Below the pieces are notes generated by a model. That model saw nothing but the letters and a program-made list of their open reading frames with translations. It searched no databases and had not been told where the DNA came from. This document shows, piece after piece, positions 32,737-41,725 of a DNA stretch of 64,000 nucleotides. The translations under genes and the position numbers were made by a program. Origin of the DNA: Doryteuthis pealeii (taxonomy: Eukaryota > Mollusca > Cephalopoda > Myopsida > Loliginidae); contig CM042156.1 in the NCBI GenBank assembly GCA_023376005.1, positions 45,180,004 through 45,244,003 of the forward strand, written 5' to 3'. Position 1 is the first letter of the stretch, and each line of letters begins with the position of its first letter.

Positions 32737-32861
32737 TTGCTGTCCATCGTATCCGATGATGACACCACGCGAATCATTTTCCTCCAATTTATTCAGTCTC
32801 TGGTTGCATCTTGCCAACTGCCTATGGGGATATTCAAGTCCTTCAGGTTTCTTTTGAATAC
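32737..32861 (-). pseudogene. RTE-like retrotransposon C-terminal relic (B1, stop codon)
   Basis: Minus strand encodes FKRNLKDLNIPIGSWQDATR, D, stop, INWRKMIRVVSSSDTMDSK, then a TAG-type repeat. The LK.LNIP..SW...A.DR..WR pattern is typical of RTE-type reverse-transcriptase ends (from memory). B2 lacks the stop. Confidence 0.65.
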
Positions 32862-33070
32862 TTGAAACTATATAACTGTGTAAAAATTAATTCTATAATA
32901 ATGATTATTTGACTCTATAACTCTTTACAAAGGATTATTATTAGTTACTTGAAAACATATAATTGCTTGAAATATTTGACCATGTACTTGTGTATAAATC
33001 ATTAGTATTAGATAGGAATACTTAAAACTATATGATTATGTGAAAATTATTTGTATTGAGAATAATCAGC
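32862..33070. repeat. Degenerate tandem repeat, unit about 50-60 bp (B1)
   Basis: GAATACTTGAAACTATATAA, CTGTGTAAAAATTAA, TTAGTATTAGATAGGAATAC units as at 3719-4165. Confidence 0.65.
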
Positions 33071-33075
33071 TGATT

Positions 33076-33290
33076 TCTACAAGGATCCTGGTTCGATACC
33101 GGCCCTTACCAACTCAGCGTATGAGTAGCACAGGGATCTGTGCGGTAAAGTGATGAGCTGATGGTAGGTGTAGCGCTCTACCTCAGATGCTAAAATAATC
33201 TCCTTGGTCTAGCGCTAGTGAAAAGAGGATAGATTCCCTCGCTGTCTGGCTGATACCGACATTAGGCCGCACCGACGACTTTACTTTTAC
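33076..33290 (+). mobile_element. S1 SINE, 5'-truncated (B1)
   Basis: Starts in the T arm (CCTGGTTCGATACCGGCCC), then CAACTCAGCGTATGAGTAGC, GGGATCTGTGCGGTAAAG and the S1 body to GGCCGCACCGACGACTTTAC. Confidence 0.8.
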
Positions 33291-33359
33291 TATAATTGTT
33301 TACAAAGGATACTCATCAGTTATTTGAAACCATATAATAAATTATAAAACATAACTGAA

Positions 33360-33405
33360 TTCAACATTAAATAACCCGACAAATGTTGACATGCCGTAAA
33401 AACTA
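33360..33405 (+). repeat. Shared SINE tail (B1)
   Basis: CATTAAATAACCCGACAAAT, TTGACATGCCGTAAAAAC. Confidence 0.6.
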
Positions 33406-33446
33406 GCAAACCAAACTATTTATGAATGAAGTGCCTTTGTGAATAA

Positions 33447-33590
33447 AGAGGCGTCCCATTGTGGAGTAATAGTTTGCAAGCTAGTCTCACAAATCTGAAT
33501 AGTGAGTTCGATCTTCACTGGATGCCCCATATTTGTGACTTTGTGTCACATCCTTCCCGTTACGCATGGGTTGGGTAAATACCTACATTT
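33447..33590 (+). mobile_element. S2 SINE (B1)
   Basis: GTCCCATTGTGGAGTAATAG, GTGAGTTCGATCTTCACTGG (clear B box), GCCCCATATTTGTGACTTTG, GGGTTGGGTAAATACC. Confidence 0.8.
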
Positions 33591-33718
33591 GTGAATAAAG
33601 TTCAAATTAAATTACTGGCGCAGTAGCAACCATATCAGCATAAGAAATGAAGGGGGATAATTTTCTTTTTGTCAATTTTGACATTACAAGGAGATATAAT
33701 ATTCTTCACTGTTCTCTT

Positions 33719-33895
33719 ATGTTTTATAATGAAGCTAAGAGGTTCAGAATAAAGCAGCGGCAAGAAAGCACCGGAACATCAACATCTTCAGGGGCAGCCT
33801 TCAAATGCAACATCTGTGGTCGAGAATGTTTTTCAAACATCGGACTTCACAGTCATAGGAGGCGCTGTAACTTCAGGGGCACAAAAACTTTATGA
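33719..33895 (+). pseudogene. Zinc-finger tail of a non-LTR retrotransposon ORF (B1)
   Basis: From ATG 33719 the frame reads MFYNEAKRFRIKQRQESTGT, a Ser/Thr/Gly linker, then a C-x2-C-x12-H-x3-C finger (CNICGRE ... GLHSHRRRC) and a stop. This linker-finger-stop arrangement is known at the C-terminus of RTE/Jockey-like retrotransposon proteins. The upstream ATG at 33647 is absent from B2 and is not a real start. Both copies keep the four metal ligands. A host zinc-finger protein is less likely because nothing else is encoded. Confidence 0.55.
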
Positions 33896-33964
33896 TAGTC
33901 TTCCGAGACTGAAATGCCAATAAATGTTATTCAGATATCAGTTAAAAAATGTCTCATACAAGAT

Positions 33965-34050
33965 TTTGTGTCCATGTATGTATACATGTATGTATGTATG
34001 TGTGATAATGTATGTATGTATGTATGTGTGTGTGTGTGTGTGTGTGTTTT
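33965..34050. repeat. (TGTA)n(TG)n microsatellite
   Basis: TATGTATG and TGTGTG repeats just 3' of the zinc-finger relic; shorter in B2. Confidence 0.9.
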
Positions 34051-34203
34051 AAGCTTTTTTTATGTGTATATGTGTTTGAGTATCACAAATGAATTTGATA
34101 TATTACTAGTTCATTTTTCGTCGCCTCTTTTGTGGCAAATCAATTCTTTTTCAAACTCTGTTTAAAGTCTTCAAAATGTTTGTTCTTCAAAATAACCTTT
34201 TCC

Positions 34204-34227
34204 CTGAGGATGACCCAAGGTCGAAAC
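34204..34227 (+). other. CTGAGGAT-GACC-CAA-GGTC-GAAAC motif
   Basis: A 4-bp GC stem with a 3-base loop between CTGAGGAT and GAAAC. Best-formed example of the recurring motif; identical in B2 (61369-61392). Confidence 0.45.
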
Positions 34228-34256
34228 TAAATAATTACAAAGAAATATTATTATAT

Positions 34257-34506
34257 AGGAAGGACCGGGTTAGCTCAGTCGGTAGAGCGTTCGCCTAGAA
34301 ATCACAAGGTTCCTAGTTCGATACCGGTCCTCGCCAACTCAGCGTATGAGTAGCACAGGGATCTGTGCGGTAAAGTAAGTAGCTGATGGTAGGTGTGGCA
34401 CTCCACCTTAGACGCTAAAAACAATCTCCTTGGTCTAGCGCTATTGAAAAGGAGATAGACTCCCTCGATGACTGGCTGATACCGAACTAGGCCGCCCCGA
34501 CGACTT
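34257..34506 (+). mobile_element. S1 SINE, full length, with 10-bp TSD
   Basis: Flanked by ATTATTATAT (34247-34256 and 34507-34516). Head GGACCGGGTTAGCTCAGTCG with A box TAGCTCAGTCGG and B box AGTTCGATACC; body CAACTCAGCGTATGAGTAGC ... GGCTGATACCGAACTAGGCC; end GACGACTT. The head has promoter boxes but no good cloverleaf, so it is a SINE, not a tRNA gene. Confidence 0.9.
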
Positions 34507-34539
34507 ATTATTATATTATTCCCGTTTATCTTATAAACT

Positions 34540-35088
34540 TTTTGTATGTGTGTGTGTGTGTATAAATTATACATGTATGTATATATATAACATATACATG
34601 TATGCATGGATTTGTAATACATATATATATGTATAATGTATACATGTATGCATATATATAATATATATACCTATATGAATATATATATGACATATACGTA
34701 TATACGTATGTTTGTGTATATATATATATATATTTGTATAATACATATATGTATATCTTGTTGTTTTTCTATAAAACTTTCTTACATATATGTATACATA
34801 TATATAATATATACATGTATGTATATACATAGTATATATGTGTATATGTATGACATATATTATTGTGTGTATATATATGATATATGTCATATATATATGC
34901 ATACATATATATACTGTATTTATATACATATATATTACATATATACATATTTTAGGGAGATTATGAGCTTAATTAAAGTCATACCTAATTTGAGAATCTC
35001 AAACAGATTGTTTGTTCACTTCATATATACATATATATATGTATCATATATATGTATACATACAAACATATATATATATTATATATAT

Positions 35089-35119
<31 letters not shown>

Positions 35120-35201
35120 GTACATATATACGTATATAAGTAAACAAATGTATATACGTATATATTATATACATATATATGATATATAGGTATATACATT
35201 T

Positions 35202-35250
<49 letters not shown>
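34540..35250. repeat. Large TATA/TATGTA-rich block with an embedded half palindrome
   Basis: Cryptic repeats of TATGTATA, TATACATA, TATACGTA and TATATA. At 34949-35020, GGAGATTATGAGCTTAATTA, AAGTCATACCTAATTTGAG is one arm of the palindrome family at 16902. The long Y/I/C/H-rich frames on both strands are repeat translations. Confidence 0.9.
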
Positions 35251-35255
<5 letters not shown>

Positions 35256-35344
35256 GTGTTGTTATGGGCCCAACGAGAAAATTAAATATTTTATAAAAAA
35301 GAAGGTCCACAAAATGGATTATGTTTTTGCTTTGTTTTTTTAAT

Positions 35345-35354
<10 letters not shown>

Positions 35355-35394
<40 letters not shown>

Positions 35395-35431
35395 TATATA
35401 TATAATATATATATATATAATATGTGTGTGT

Positions 35432-35475
<44 letters not shown>
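35355..35475. repeat. (TA)n(TG)n microsatellite
   Basis: Interrupted TA array followed by TG repeats. Confidence 0.97.
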
Positions 35476-35478
<3 letters not shown>

Positions 35479-35950
35479 AGTTTCTCTCTCTATGTTTATT
35501 ATATGTGTGCGTCCCCATTTTTGTGTGGATTTTTATATACATATATGTATATTCATTATTGACTGTATTTATTCTTATTTATACATACATATCCACACAT
35601 ATAGGTGTGTGTTGGTCACTTCAAATTTGCTTCTTGAATATCATTTATATTTAGTGATTTCATTTACGTTCATTTTTTTGCTTTGCGTAAATGTTGTTTT
35701 TGTTTTTTTTAATTCGTAATAAAGACAGGAATTCCTGGAAGATCTCCAAATAAACAAATAATTTTACTTATTTTTTCCTCCCGAAAGATTTCCTTACACT
35801 TGGGCTCATTTCTTTGGCCAAAAAGGAAAAATGGTGCTTTATTTTATTTTAAATACGATTTATTTATTTATTCATTTACGTTTCGGAATTTTTATTTGAA
35901 TTTTCTGGTTTACCATTTAAGGAATTGCTATATGGCCAAAGAAATGTATA
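35476..35950. other. Unassigned T-rich spacer
   Basis: Conserved in B2 (62615-63100). The frame at 35800 starting MGSFLWPKRKNG... has upstream and downstream repeats and no domain; it is open in B2 too, but with a repeat-encoded C-terminus. Confidence 0.4.
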
Positions 35951-35954
35951 GGGA

Positions 35955-35987
35955 AATCTATCTATCTATCTATCTATCTATCTTTAT

Positions 35988-36068
<81 letters not shown>

Positions 36069-36144
36069 TGGGGAGATAAATAGATATGAACGAATGAGAT
36101 AGAGATTTTTAAGTGGTTTTATAAATAAATGTATGACCGCGATA

Positions 36145-36199
<55 letters not shown>

Positions 36200-36245
36200 T
36201 CTCTCTACACAACAACACCACACACACATACACACACACACAAGT
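35955..36245. repeat. (CTAT)n(TA)n(GA)n and (CT)n(AC)n microsatellites
   Basis: First compound array 35955-36065, then an 80-bp spacer, then CT repeats 36145-36207 and AC-rich repeats to 36242. Confidence 0.95.
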
Positions 36246-36890
36246 TATGTTACAAAGATATTTAAAACAAACTCTCCCGCACTCAAGAGTTAAAATAAAA
36301 CAATATATAAGAAATCTATTTAATGAACTCAATACAAATTCTCAAACTTGCATTCACTGCAGTCGCGTGGTTAAAGTAATTGTTTAACTAAGCTTAGTTA
36401 GGCACAAGGCTAATAATATTGAGCAACCAGTGAAAATAGAACTCACTAATAATGCTCTGCTAGTCTAGTTCGATAACACTTACCTAGTGGTTGATGTAGG
36501 TATATATTTTCCACCAGCACCTGAAATCGGTGTACGAACCCAAGTAAAACAACAAAGATATTCAATGCTGATTTTCAAGGCAAGCAAACCTTCACCACTT
36601 GGAAGATTGGAGCACACTATTTTCCTACCCACATTTTCCCCATTTTTAGTTTTGTGCCGAAGGATCTATGCGGTAAATCATTTCACGAGTGTAGTGAGTT
36701 CAACCCCAATCGTCGATTTGTGTCAGAATATGATTGGAAATTAGTCTTGTCACTGGCGTGTCACGATTGTTGACACCGAAGTATGGACAAACCATTCTCC
36801 CATAATTATCCTACCTGCTCAGGCATTAACAACAATAACATATAACTATTTACCATAATTCGAAGGAGAATAGTTAGATACATACCTTTG
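36246..36890. other. Unassigned, with weak tRNA-like fragments
   Basis: GAAAATAGAACTCACTAATAA and GTGAGTTCAACCCCAATCG resemble SINE B boxes. The 85-codon frame at 36487-36744 is retained in B2 with a few substitutions, but no domain is recognised and codon bias cannot be judged. Confidence 0.35.
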
Positions 36891-36974
36891 AAATGCAAAC
36901 AGCCTCGTCCAGGATTTTTTTTTATTATTAATAATGGACAAAGATTGCTTACAGTATCCGCGGTTGCTTAAGTA

Positions 36975-37055
36975 GCCACCCAATGAAGAACTGAACAGGC
37001 TCAACGCTGCTTAACTTCGGTGACCTAGCAGGAATCGATGTCTTCAGCGTGACTG
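36975..37055 (-). mobile_element. Second 5S-rRNA-like SINE head
   Basis: Minus strand: GGTCACCGAAGTTAAGCAGC, GTTGAGCCTGTTCAGTTCTT, CATTGGGTGGC, closer to 5S rRNA (AAGTTAAGCAGCGTTGAGCC) than the copy at 31127-31189. Upstream sequence is only weakly 5S-like. Not a functional 5S gene. Confidence 0.7.
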
Positions 37056-37099
37056 GACCGTAATATATTTTTACAGGGATTATTACGGATGAGTTTGTA

Positions 37100-37228
37100 A
37101 GCGGGGTACAACAGGATTGAATTTGGAGTTTTCCTTCTCCTAGACTAGTTGCCGTAACAAGGTTAAAGAGCCCAGTCTACCCTACATTTTTTTATGACGA
37201 TAACCATTACACAATGCACCTCCATAAT
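37100..37228 (-). mobile_element. S3 SINE, internally deleted
   Basis: TTTGGAGTTTTCCTTCTCC, GTTAAAGAGCCCAGTCTACC, then directly ATGACGATAACCATTACAC (head), with the central domain missing. Confidence 0.6.
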
Positions 37229-37312
37229 TTTCCAATTTAAGATTTTAAAGTTCCTTTCTAACAGTGATTAACAAGTTAAACTTGTTTACGCGGAGTGAGT
37301 TCAATTCTTACC

Positions 37313-37905
37313 GGATGCGAGCCCTGTCGGCTGGGGCGTTAGAATACACCGACTGCACTTCTGCAGAGGGATACGATTCACCCCCAGTGGGTCCACCTGT
37401 TGGCCGTGTGTGGTGACACTTGATGCTTAAAGATGGAACCCTGGTGGCTGAGCAGTCCATGATATGTAAACACCCCACTTTTGCCCTTATTTAGGCTAGA
37501 CGTCAAGCCCTAGCACCTATATGATTGTCCCAAACTTATTGCTCTCATGGCAAGCCCCAACTCTGTTTATCATATACGTGCTAGAAGGCGGTGGCTGTGT
37601 ATCTTAATATCTTGGGTATGACGTTAAACTCTGTCTGATGGTGAAATTCCAGTTCTGCAGCTCTGGGGAATGTGGAGTACCCCTTCATTGGCATTACTCC
37701 TAGATCCTCTCTGACCCAGAGTGTTAGTACCTGTTAGGGTCCCATCTATGGGTTGAATAGAAGAAAAAAAAAGTTTGAAAAGAATGTTTAAAAAATTGAG
37801 TTTGAAAAAAACTTGAGTACCCATCAAGAATAAAACAAAATGTCTTCGGCATAAAATAACCCAACAGTGGTTGACATGCCGTAAACCCAACCAACCAACC
37901 AACTT
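37313..37905 (+). mobile_element. T retroelement, longest copy
   Basis: 5' CCTGTCGGCTGGGGC...AGAATACACCGACTGC, GTGTGGTGACACTTGATGC, GTCAAGCCCTAGCACCTATA, GACGTTAAACTCTGTCTGAT, GTACCTGTTAGGGTCCCATC, then tail CATAAAATAACCCAACAGTG, GACATGCCGTAAACC and (AACC)n. No open frame spans it. Likely a non-autonomous retroelement using the same LINE as the SINEs. Confidence 0.65.
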
Positions 37906-37960
37906 ACTGATTGCATCCTTATTTTGTCATGAGGTCGTTCTAAAGTAGACTTTGTATATA

Positions 37961-38219
37961 TACAAGGTGTGTTTAAAAAGTATCGAGATTTTTTGTACTT
38001 TTTGACACACCTTATATCCTGAAAAAAAATAACGTTCCATTCATTCATTTTTTTTTCAGAATACAAGGTGTGTCAAAAAGGTACCAAGTTTAAAGCTGTA
38101 TTTACCGAGATAGAAATGAAGAATGAATGGAACATAGTTTGTTTTGTTTTGTTTTTTTCAGAATATAAGGTGTGTCAAAAAGTACAAAAAATCTCAATAC
38201 TTTTTTGACACACATTGTA
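37961..38219. mobile_element. MITE with long TIRs that are themselves hairpins
   Basis: Left TACAAGGTGTGTTTAAAAAG and right complement (CTTTTTTGACACACATTGTA) pair over about 65 bp. Within each end, AAGGTGTGTCAAAAAGTA pairs with TACTTTTTGACACACCTT. A third copy of AAGGTGTGTCAAAAAGG lies in the middle. The TIRs resemble Tc1/mariner-type ends; this is an impression, not a search. Confidence 0.8.
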
Positions 38220-38360
38220 CATCGGTAATAAGTGTTTATATTCAAACGTCTATTGACATATAAACACACAAAGTGGTCATGTACAAATGACTTGACATAA
38301 CACAATACATAACATGACATAAAACACGCGTTACAATCAGAGCCAATGCTAAGGTCTCTG

Positions 38361-38404
38361 CCCCCCCCCCCCCGCGAATTTATGATACGCCCCCCCCCCC
38401 CCCC
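38361..38404. repeat. Two poly-C runs
   Basis: C13 at 38361-38373 and C15 at 38390-38404, separated by GCGAATTTATGATACG. Low-complexity. Confidence 0.95.
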
Positions 38405-38427
38405 AATCTTATGTAGGTCAATTTCTT

Positions 38428-38662
38428 AAGCGAGGGGTCTGAATTCAGAGTTCTCCTTCTCCTAGACTGGTTGCCTCATCAAGGTTAAAGAGCCTAGTCT
38501 GCCCTACCCATAGCTAGAGAGAGAATACTTGGATACATACCTTTCCCAATGGCATTAGCGCTGTGTGAAATGCAAACTGCATCGTCCAAGATTTGAACTC
38601 ATATCGTTGTGTCCATTTCCTAAGACGATAAACATTACATCACGCGCCTCCACTCTTCTACA
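38428..38662 (-). mobile_element. S3 SINE
   Basis: Plus strand: GAATTCAGAGTTCTCCTTCT, GGTTAAAGAGCCTAGTCTGC, CCCAATGGCATTAGCGCTG, TGAAATGCAAACTGCATCGT, AAGATTTGAACTCATATCG, GACGATAAACATTACATCAC. Nearly full length. Confidence 0.8.
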
Positions 38663-39040
38663 TGTCAATTTTCATAAAGTAGTATTCATAGAAATGATAT
38701 AAAATGTGCTTTTATATTGGGCAGCCCCTGGTCGGGTGTAGTACGCATCGGCTCTTATTACAACAGTAGTGGTCATATACTAAACTTAGCTTAACCCAGA
38801 ATTATGAAGCAGCCAGCGAGAATCGAACTCACTAATAATGGCCTGCCAACACCGAATACTCTTCATTAGGCCACGTGAAGCACTCTGATTATTACAACTA
38901 TTGTGAGTTCGATCCCCGTGTCAAACTAACCAAAGTTTATAAATAACTTGGGTGCCTCGTCGTAGGGTATTACTAAATTCATCTCGTTGACTATTACCGA
39001 TTTAGTTAATTACTAAACTTAGTTTGGCGTGGCACAAGCT
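38663..39040 (-). repeat. tRNA-like SINE fragments
   Basis: AGCCAGCGAGAATCGAACTC (38808-38828) followed by ACTCTTCATTAGGCCACG is a minus-strand B box/A box pair of an unassigned SINE. Confidence 0.45.
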
Positions 39041-39150
39041 TAGAAGTAAGTGACACCCGGTGAGAATCGAACTCACTTGAAATTGTATGTTGGCCGACCT
39101 CACTAAAAGTTACACCATTACAAGGAGAGTCCTGCTCATTGCTATTGTAG
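39040..39150 (-). mobile_element. tRNA-derived SINE head, unassigned family
   Basis: Minus strand GGACTCTCCTTGTAATGGTG ... GTGAGTTCGATTCTCACCGG: clear A-box-like and B-box elements with a self-complementary T arm (GGTGAGAATCGAACTCAC on plus). Confidence 0.6.
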
Positions 39151-39630
39151 GACGTTCTATCTTTAATTGTACCTCGCACTTGTGGCCTTGTTCCAGACAC
39201 CCACCCACACAGCTTCACGATCTTCCGTATAATCGGCTATCTTATCAAACTCTATATAAATCTGTATAAAAAGAAGCACAAACCTTATTATTTATATCTT
39301 GAGATGTTCACACGTGTTTTTATTTAGTAATCTTACCGCCTTCTGCTGTTAGAAATATTTCCAAAGAACATTTTAGAGTTAACCTTGATATTTTTTGGTC
39401 GATCCCAAAATAGCATCTCAGAGAAAAAAAAAACTCTCGCTCAATTCCACTGCTTTTATGGAAGCTGCATTCAATTGCGCATGCGTGAACCTTTTCGTTC
39501 AGTCTGGTTTGGGGAAACATTATATTGAAGAATAACTTTATATATTTAATAAAAAATGTCGAAAATTTTTTAATGATATCTGTATGTTCTTAACGTTAAC
39601 TGATTTAATTAATATATTGTAATAAATGAA
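39151..39630. other. Unassigned spacer
   Basis: No repeat or gene recognised; short opposing frames only. Confidence 0.4.
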
Positions 39631-39651
39631 TAAATTAGATCACTAATTAAG

Positions 39652-39918
39652 ACTGAGACTATTCTAGTAGTGACCACACCAAGCGAAGTTTAACAGGTCT
39701 GAATTCAGAGTTTTCCTTCTCCTAGATTGGTTGCATAACCAAAATTAAAGATCCCAGTCTGCACTACTATTTCCCCGTAGCTGGAGAGAGAGTAGTTGGA
39801 TTCATACATTTCCCAAGGGTATTTGCCCTATGTGAACTGTAGCTTCGTCCAAAATTTGAACTCAGGTCGACGAGTCCATTTCCTATGTACTCTAACCATT
39901 TGACCATGCGCCTCCAAC
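39652..39918 (-). mobile_element. S3 SINE
   Basis: GACTATTCTAGTAGTGACCA, GAATTCAGAGTTTTCCTTCT, GTAGCTGGAGAGAGAGTAGT, TTTCCCAAGGGTATTTGC, ACTCTAACCATTTGACCATG. Full-length example with its 3' end near 39652. Confidence 0.8.
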
Positions 39919-40005
39919 CGAAATAAACTGAATAAAAAATTAAATCAAAACTTAATTAAACTCGATTTAATCTTAAGAATTTTTATTCTTTTTTTTTCAT
40001 AACAA

Positions 40006-40016
40006 TCTGCTGTATA

Positions 40017-40075
<59 letters not shown>

Positions 40076-40537
40076 ACTGTCTCTCAGTACGTCTGCATGT
40101 TTGTTTGAACAACGGTCGATCGCGCGTTCTTTTATAAACGAAAATTGTTGGAAACCAGCAAAGACTAAAGTTCAATAAAATCCTCACCCTATCTTTTTCC
40201 GAGAGGGGGTTAAAAAAAACTTTTGCATAAGAAAAGCTAAATAAGAATATAAGGGTATGAATCAATGATATATTAAAAAGTTAATTTTAGAAAAGGATTA
40301 AAAAATAAAACAAATTGATAAAGGATAAAACAATAAAAAGCAAACAAAAGACAAATAAAAGAAAAACAATTTAGACAAGAAAAATAATGAAAATAAACAA
40401 CTTAAACAAGAATATAAAAATAAAGGGTAATAAAACAAATATATAGAAAAAGAATTGTATTGATCTATGAATAAATATAGATAAGAGATTTATTTTTAAC
40501 TTTTTAAATCCCGGGCAGCGTCGGGTAGCTCTGCTAG
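40006..40537 (+). mobile_element. Candidate non-autonomous Helitron
   Basis: 3' end: CCCGGGCAGCGTCGGG hairpin-forming segment (40511-40526), 7 bases, then CTAG (40534-40537) followed by host T. 5' candidate: host A at 40005, then TCTGCTGTATATATA at 40006. A (TA)n array and TCTCTCAGTACGTCTGCATG follow, as is common in Helitron left ends. The 3' end is convincing; the 5' limit is inferred. Confidence 0.7.
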
Positions 40538-40558
40538 TGAAAAATAAGACTTTTCAAT

Positions 40559-40707
40559 TCACAGTTTTTTCAGTTCTCTGGCAAGAGCCAAGTATTTGTC
40601 TATGTTTTCGCTTTCTTTCACTTTCACTCGGTGGTCGGCCGGGACAGCAAAATCCACAAGATGACAGGTTCTCTCTTTCTTGTTAATCAATACTAAGTCT
40701 GGTATCC
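40559..40707 (-). pseudogene. Non-LTR retrotransposon ORF fragment (open frame)
   Basis: Minus strand, after an (AAT)n run: PDLVLINKKERTCHLVDF, AVPADHRVKVKESENIDKYL, ALARELKKL, stop. This is the best-preserved copy of the segment N-terminal to the VVGALG region at 12857. It is preceded by (ATT)n on the plus strand (40708-40745). Fragment only. Confidence 0.7.
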
Positions 40708-40709
40708 TG

Positions 40710-40745
<36 letters not shown>

Positions 40746-41045
40746 TACTTGAACCCTTATAATTGCTTGTAAATTATTGGTATTAGTTATGAATACTTGA
40801 AACCATAAAACTGTGCACAAAAATGATTATTATAACATAGAATCATATAATTGTGTATAAATTATTAGTATTAGATAGGAATACTTGATATCATATAACT
40901 ATGTGCAAGGAAATTGCAGTTATAAAAAATGTAATGGAACATTGAAAATAGTTAAGATTGTAATCAAACACTTAACATTGTAATCAAATCATACAATTGT
41001 GTGCAAATTGTTTGTATCAAATAAAAATACTTGATACCATAGAGT
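40708..41045. repeat. (ATT)n and degenerate 50-60-bp tandem repeat
   Basis: ATT array to 40745, then units TTAGTATTAGATAGGAATAC, TTGATATCATATAACTATG, TGCAAGG. Confidence 0.7.
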
Positions 41046-41047
41046 AA

Positions 41048-41270
41048 GTAAAGTCGGTGAAGTTGCCTATCACCAGTATCAGCTGAACAGCCAGGGAGTC
41101 TACACCTTTTTCACGAGCGCCTGGCTAGGTTTTTTGAGTTTGAGATGGAGCGCCACTCATACCATCAATTCCCCACTTTACTGTACATATCCAAGCTGTG
41201 ATACTCATGCGCTGAGTTGGCGACGGTCGGTATCGAACCTGGAACCTGATGAGCTAAACCGGCCCTAAAC
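41048..41270 (-). mobile_element. S1 SINE, head partly deleted
   Basis: Plus strand: TTGCCTATCACCAGTATCAG, GAGATGGAGCGCCACTCAT, ATGCGCTGAGTTGGCGACGG, GGTATCGAACCTGGAACCTG, then directly ATGAGCTAAACCGGCCC; the anticodon-arm region is missing. Confidence 0.75.
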
Positions 41271-41344
41271 AAATGATTATAAGTCAATAAAAAAAATCTG
41301 CGATCAAAAATGATTGTAATGGAACGTTGAAAATATAAATAATT

Positions 41345-41690
41345 ACGATTTTTGATTTTTTTTTTACTGTTGTTCTCATATTTATTGTGGTATGTAAAGA
41401 CACAACGTTTCGGTCGCTGTATCCTCTGGCCTTCTTCAGGCGTCCCCTGTCTATCTGAGCATAGCAATGGCCCAACCTGAGAAAATGATTTTGAATAGTT
41501 TGCCTATTGATAAAACAAGGCGTCGAAGAACTTTTGAAGATTTCCTTCAAATAATGACGTCATTGTTTTTTGCCCGCCTATCAATTCGAGAAGTGACACG
41601 AGAAGCGTCACGATCATTAAACTTTGTGTTTTTACATACCGCAATAAAGATGAGGACAACAGTTTGAAAAATCAAAATGATACACATCAT
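41345..41690. mobile_element. Fold-back element with GAAAC motif
   Basis: ACTGTTGTTCTCATATTTATTGTGGTATGT at the left pairs with the ACATACCGCAATAAAGATG, GACAACAGT stretch at the right (about 55 bp arms). The interior has the minus-strand CTGAAGAAGGCC ... CCGAAACG motif (41407-41439). The small opposing frames here have no recognised domain. Confidence 0.6.
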
Positions 41691-41725
41691 TTCTCTGAAT
41701 TTTTGAGATGTGTCTTGATAATTAG

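Noticed and set aside
34204..34227. Confirmed hammerhead ribozyme
   Set aside because: The core-like bases are there, but one extra base precedes stem II and I could not find convincing stems I and III. Kept as a finding, not as an RNA gene.
34257..34335. tRNA gene
   Set aside because: A and B boxes are present, but the arms do not form a good cloverleaf and the sequence continues as a SINE body with a 10-bp target-site duplication. The same holds for the S1-S4 heads elsewhere.
34636..35100. Long Y/I/C-rich open frames of 120-164 codons on both strands (also 61731-62294)
   Set aside because: They are translations of TATA/TATGTA repeats: open in several frames on both strands, with no domain, no codon structure and lengths that change with array length.
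36487..36744. 85-codon frame conserved at 63639-63896
   Set aside because: Conservation is expected because the two segments are recent copies. There is no domain and no start context that distinguishes it from chance.
38361..38404. G-quadruplex regulatory element
   Set aside because: Two long C runs could form i-motif/G4 structures, but there is no gene or promoter nearby and homopolymer lengths may be sequencing artefacts.
41467..41667. Small basic protein of 66 codons starting MAQPEKMIL
   Set aside because: It ends inside an inverted-repeat arm, has an overlapping opposite frame, and shows no domain or second copy to test conservation.
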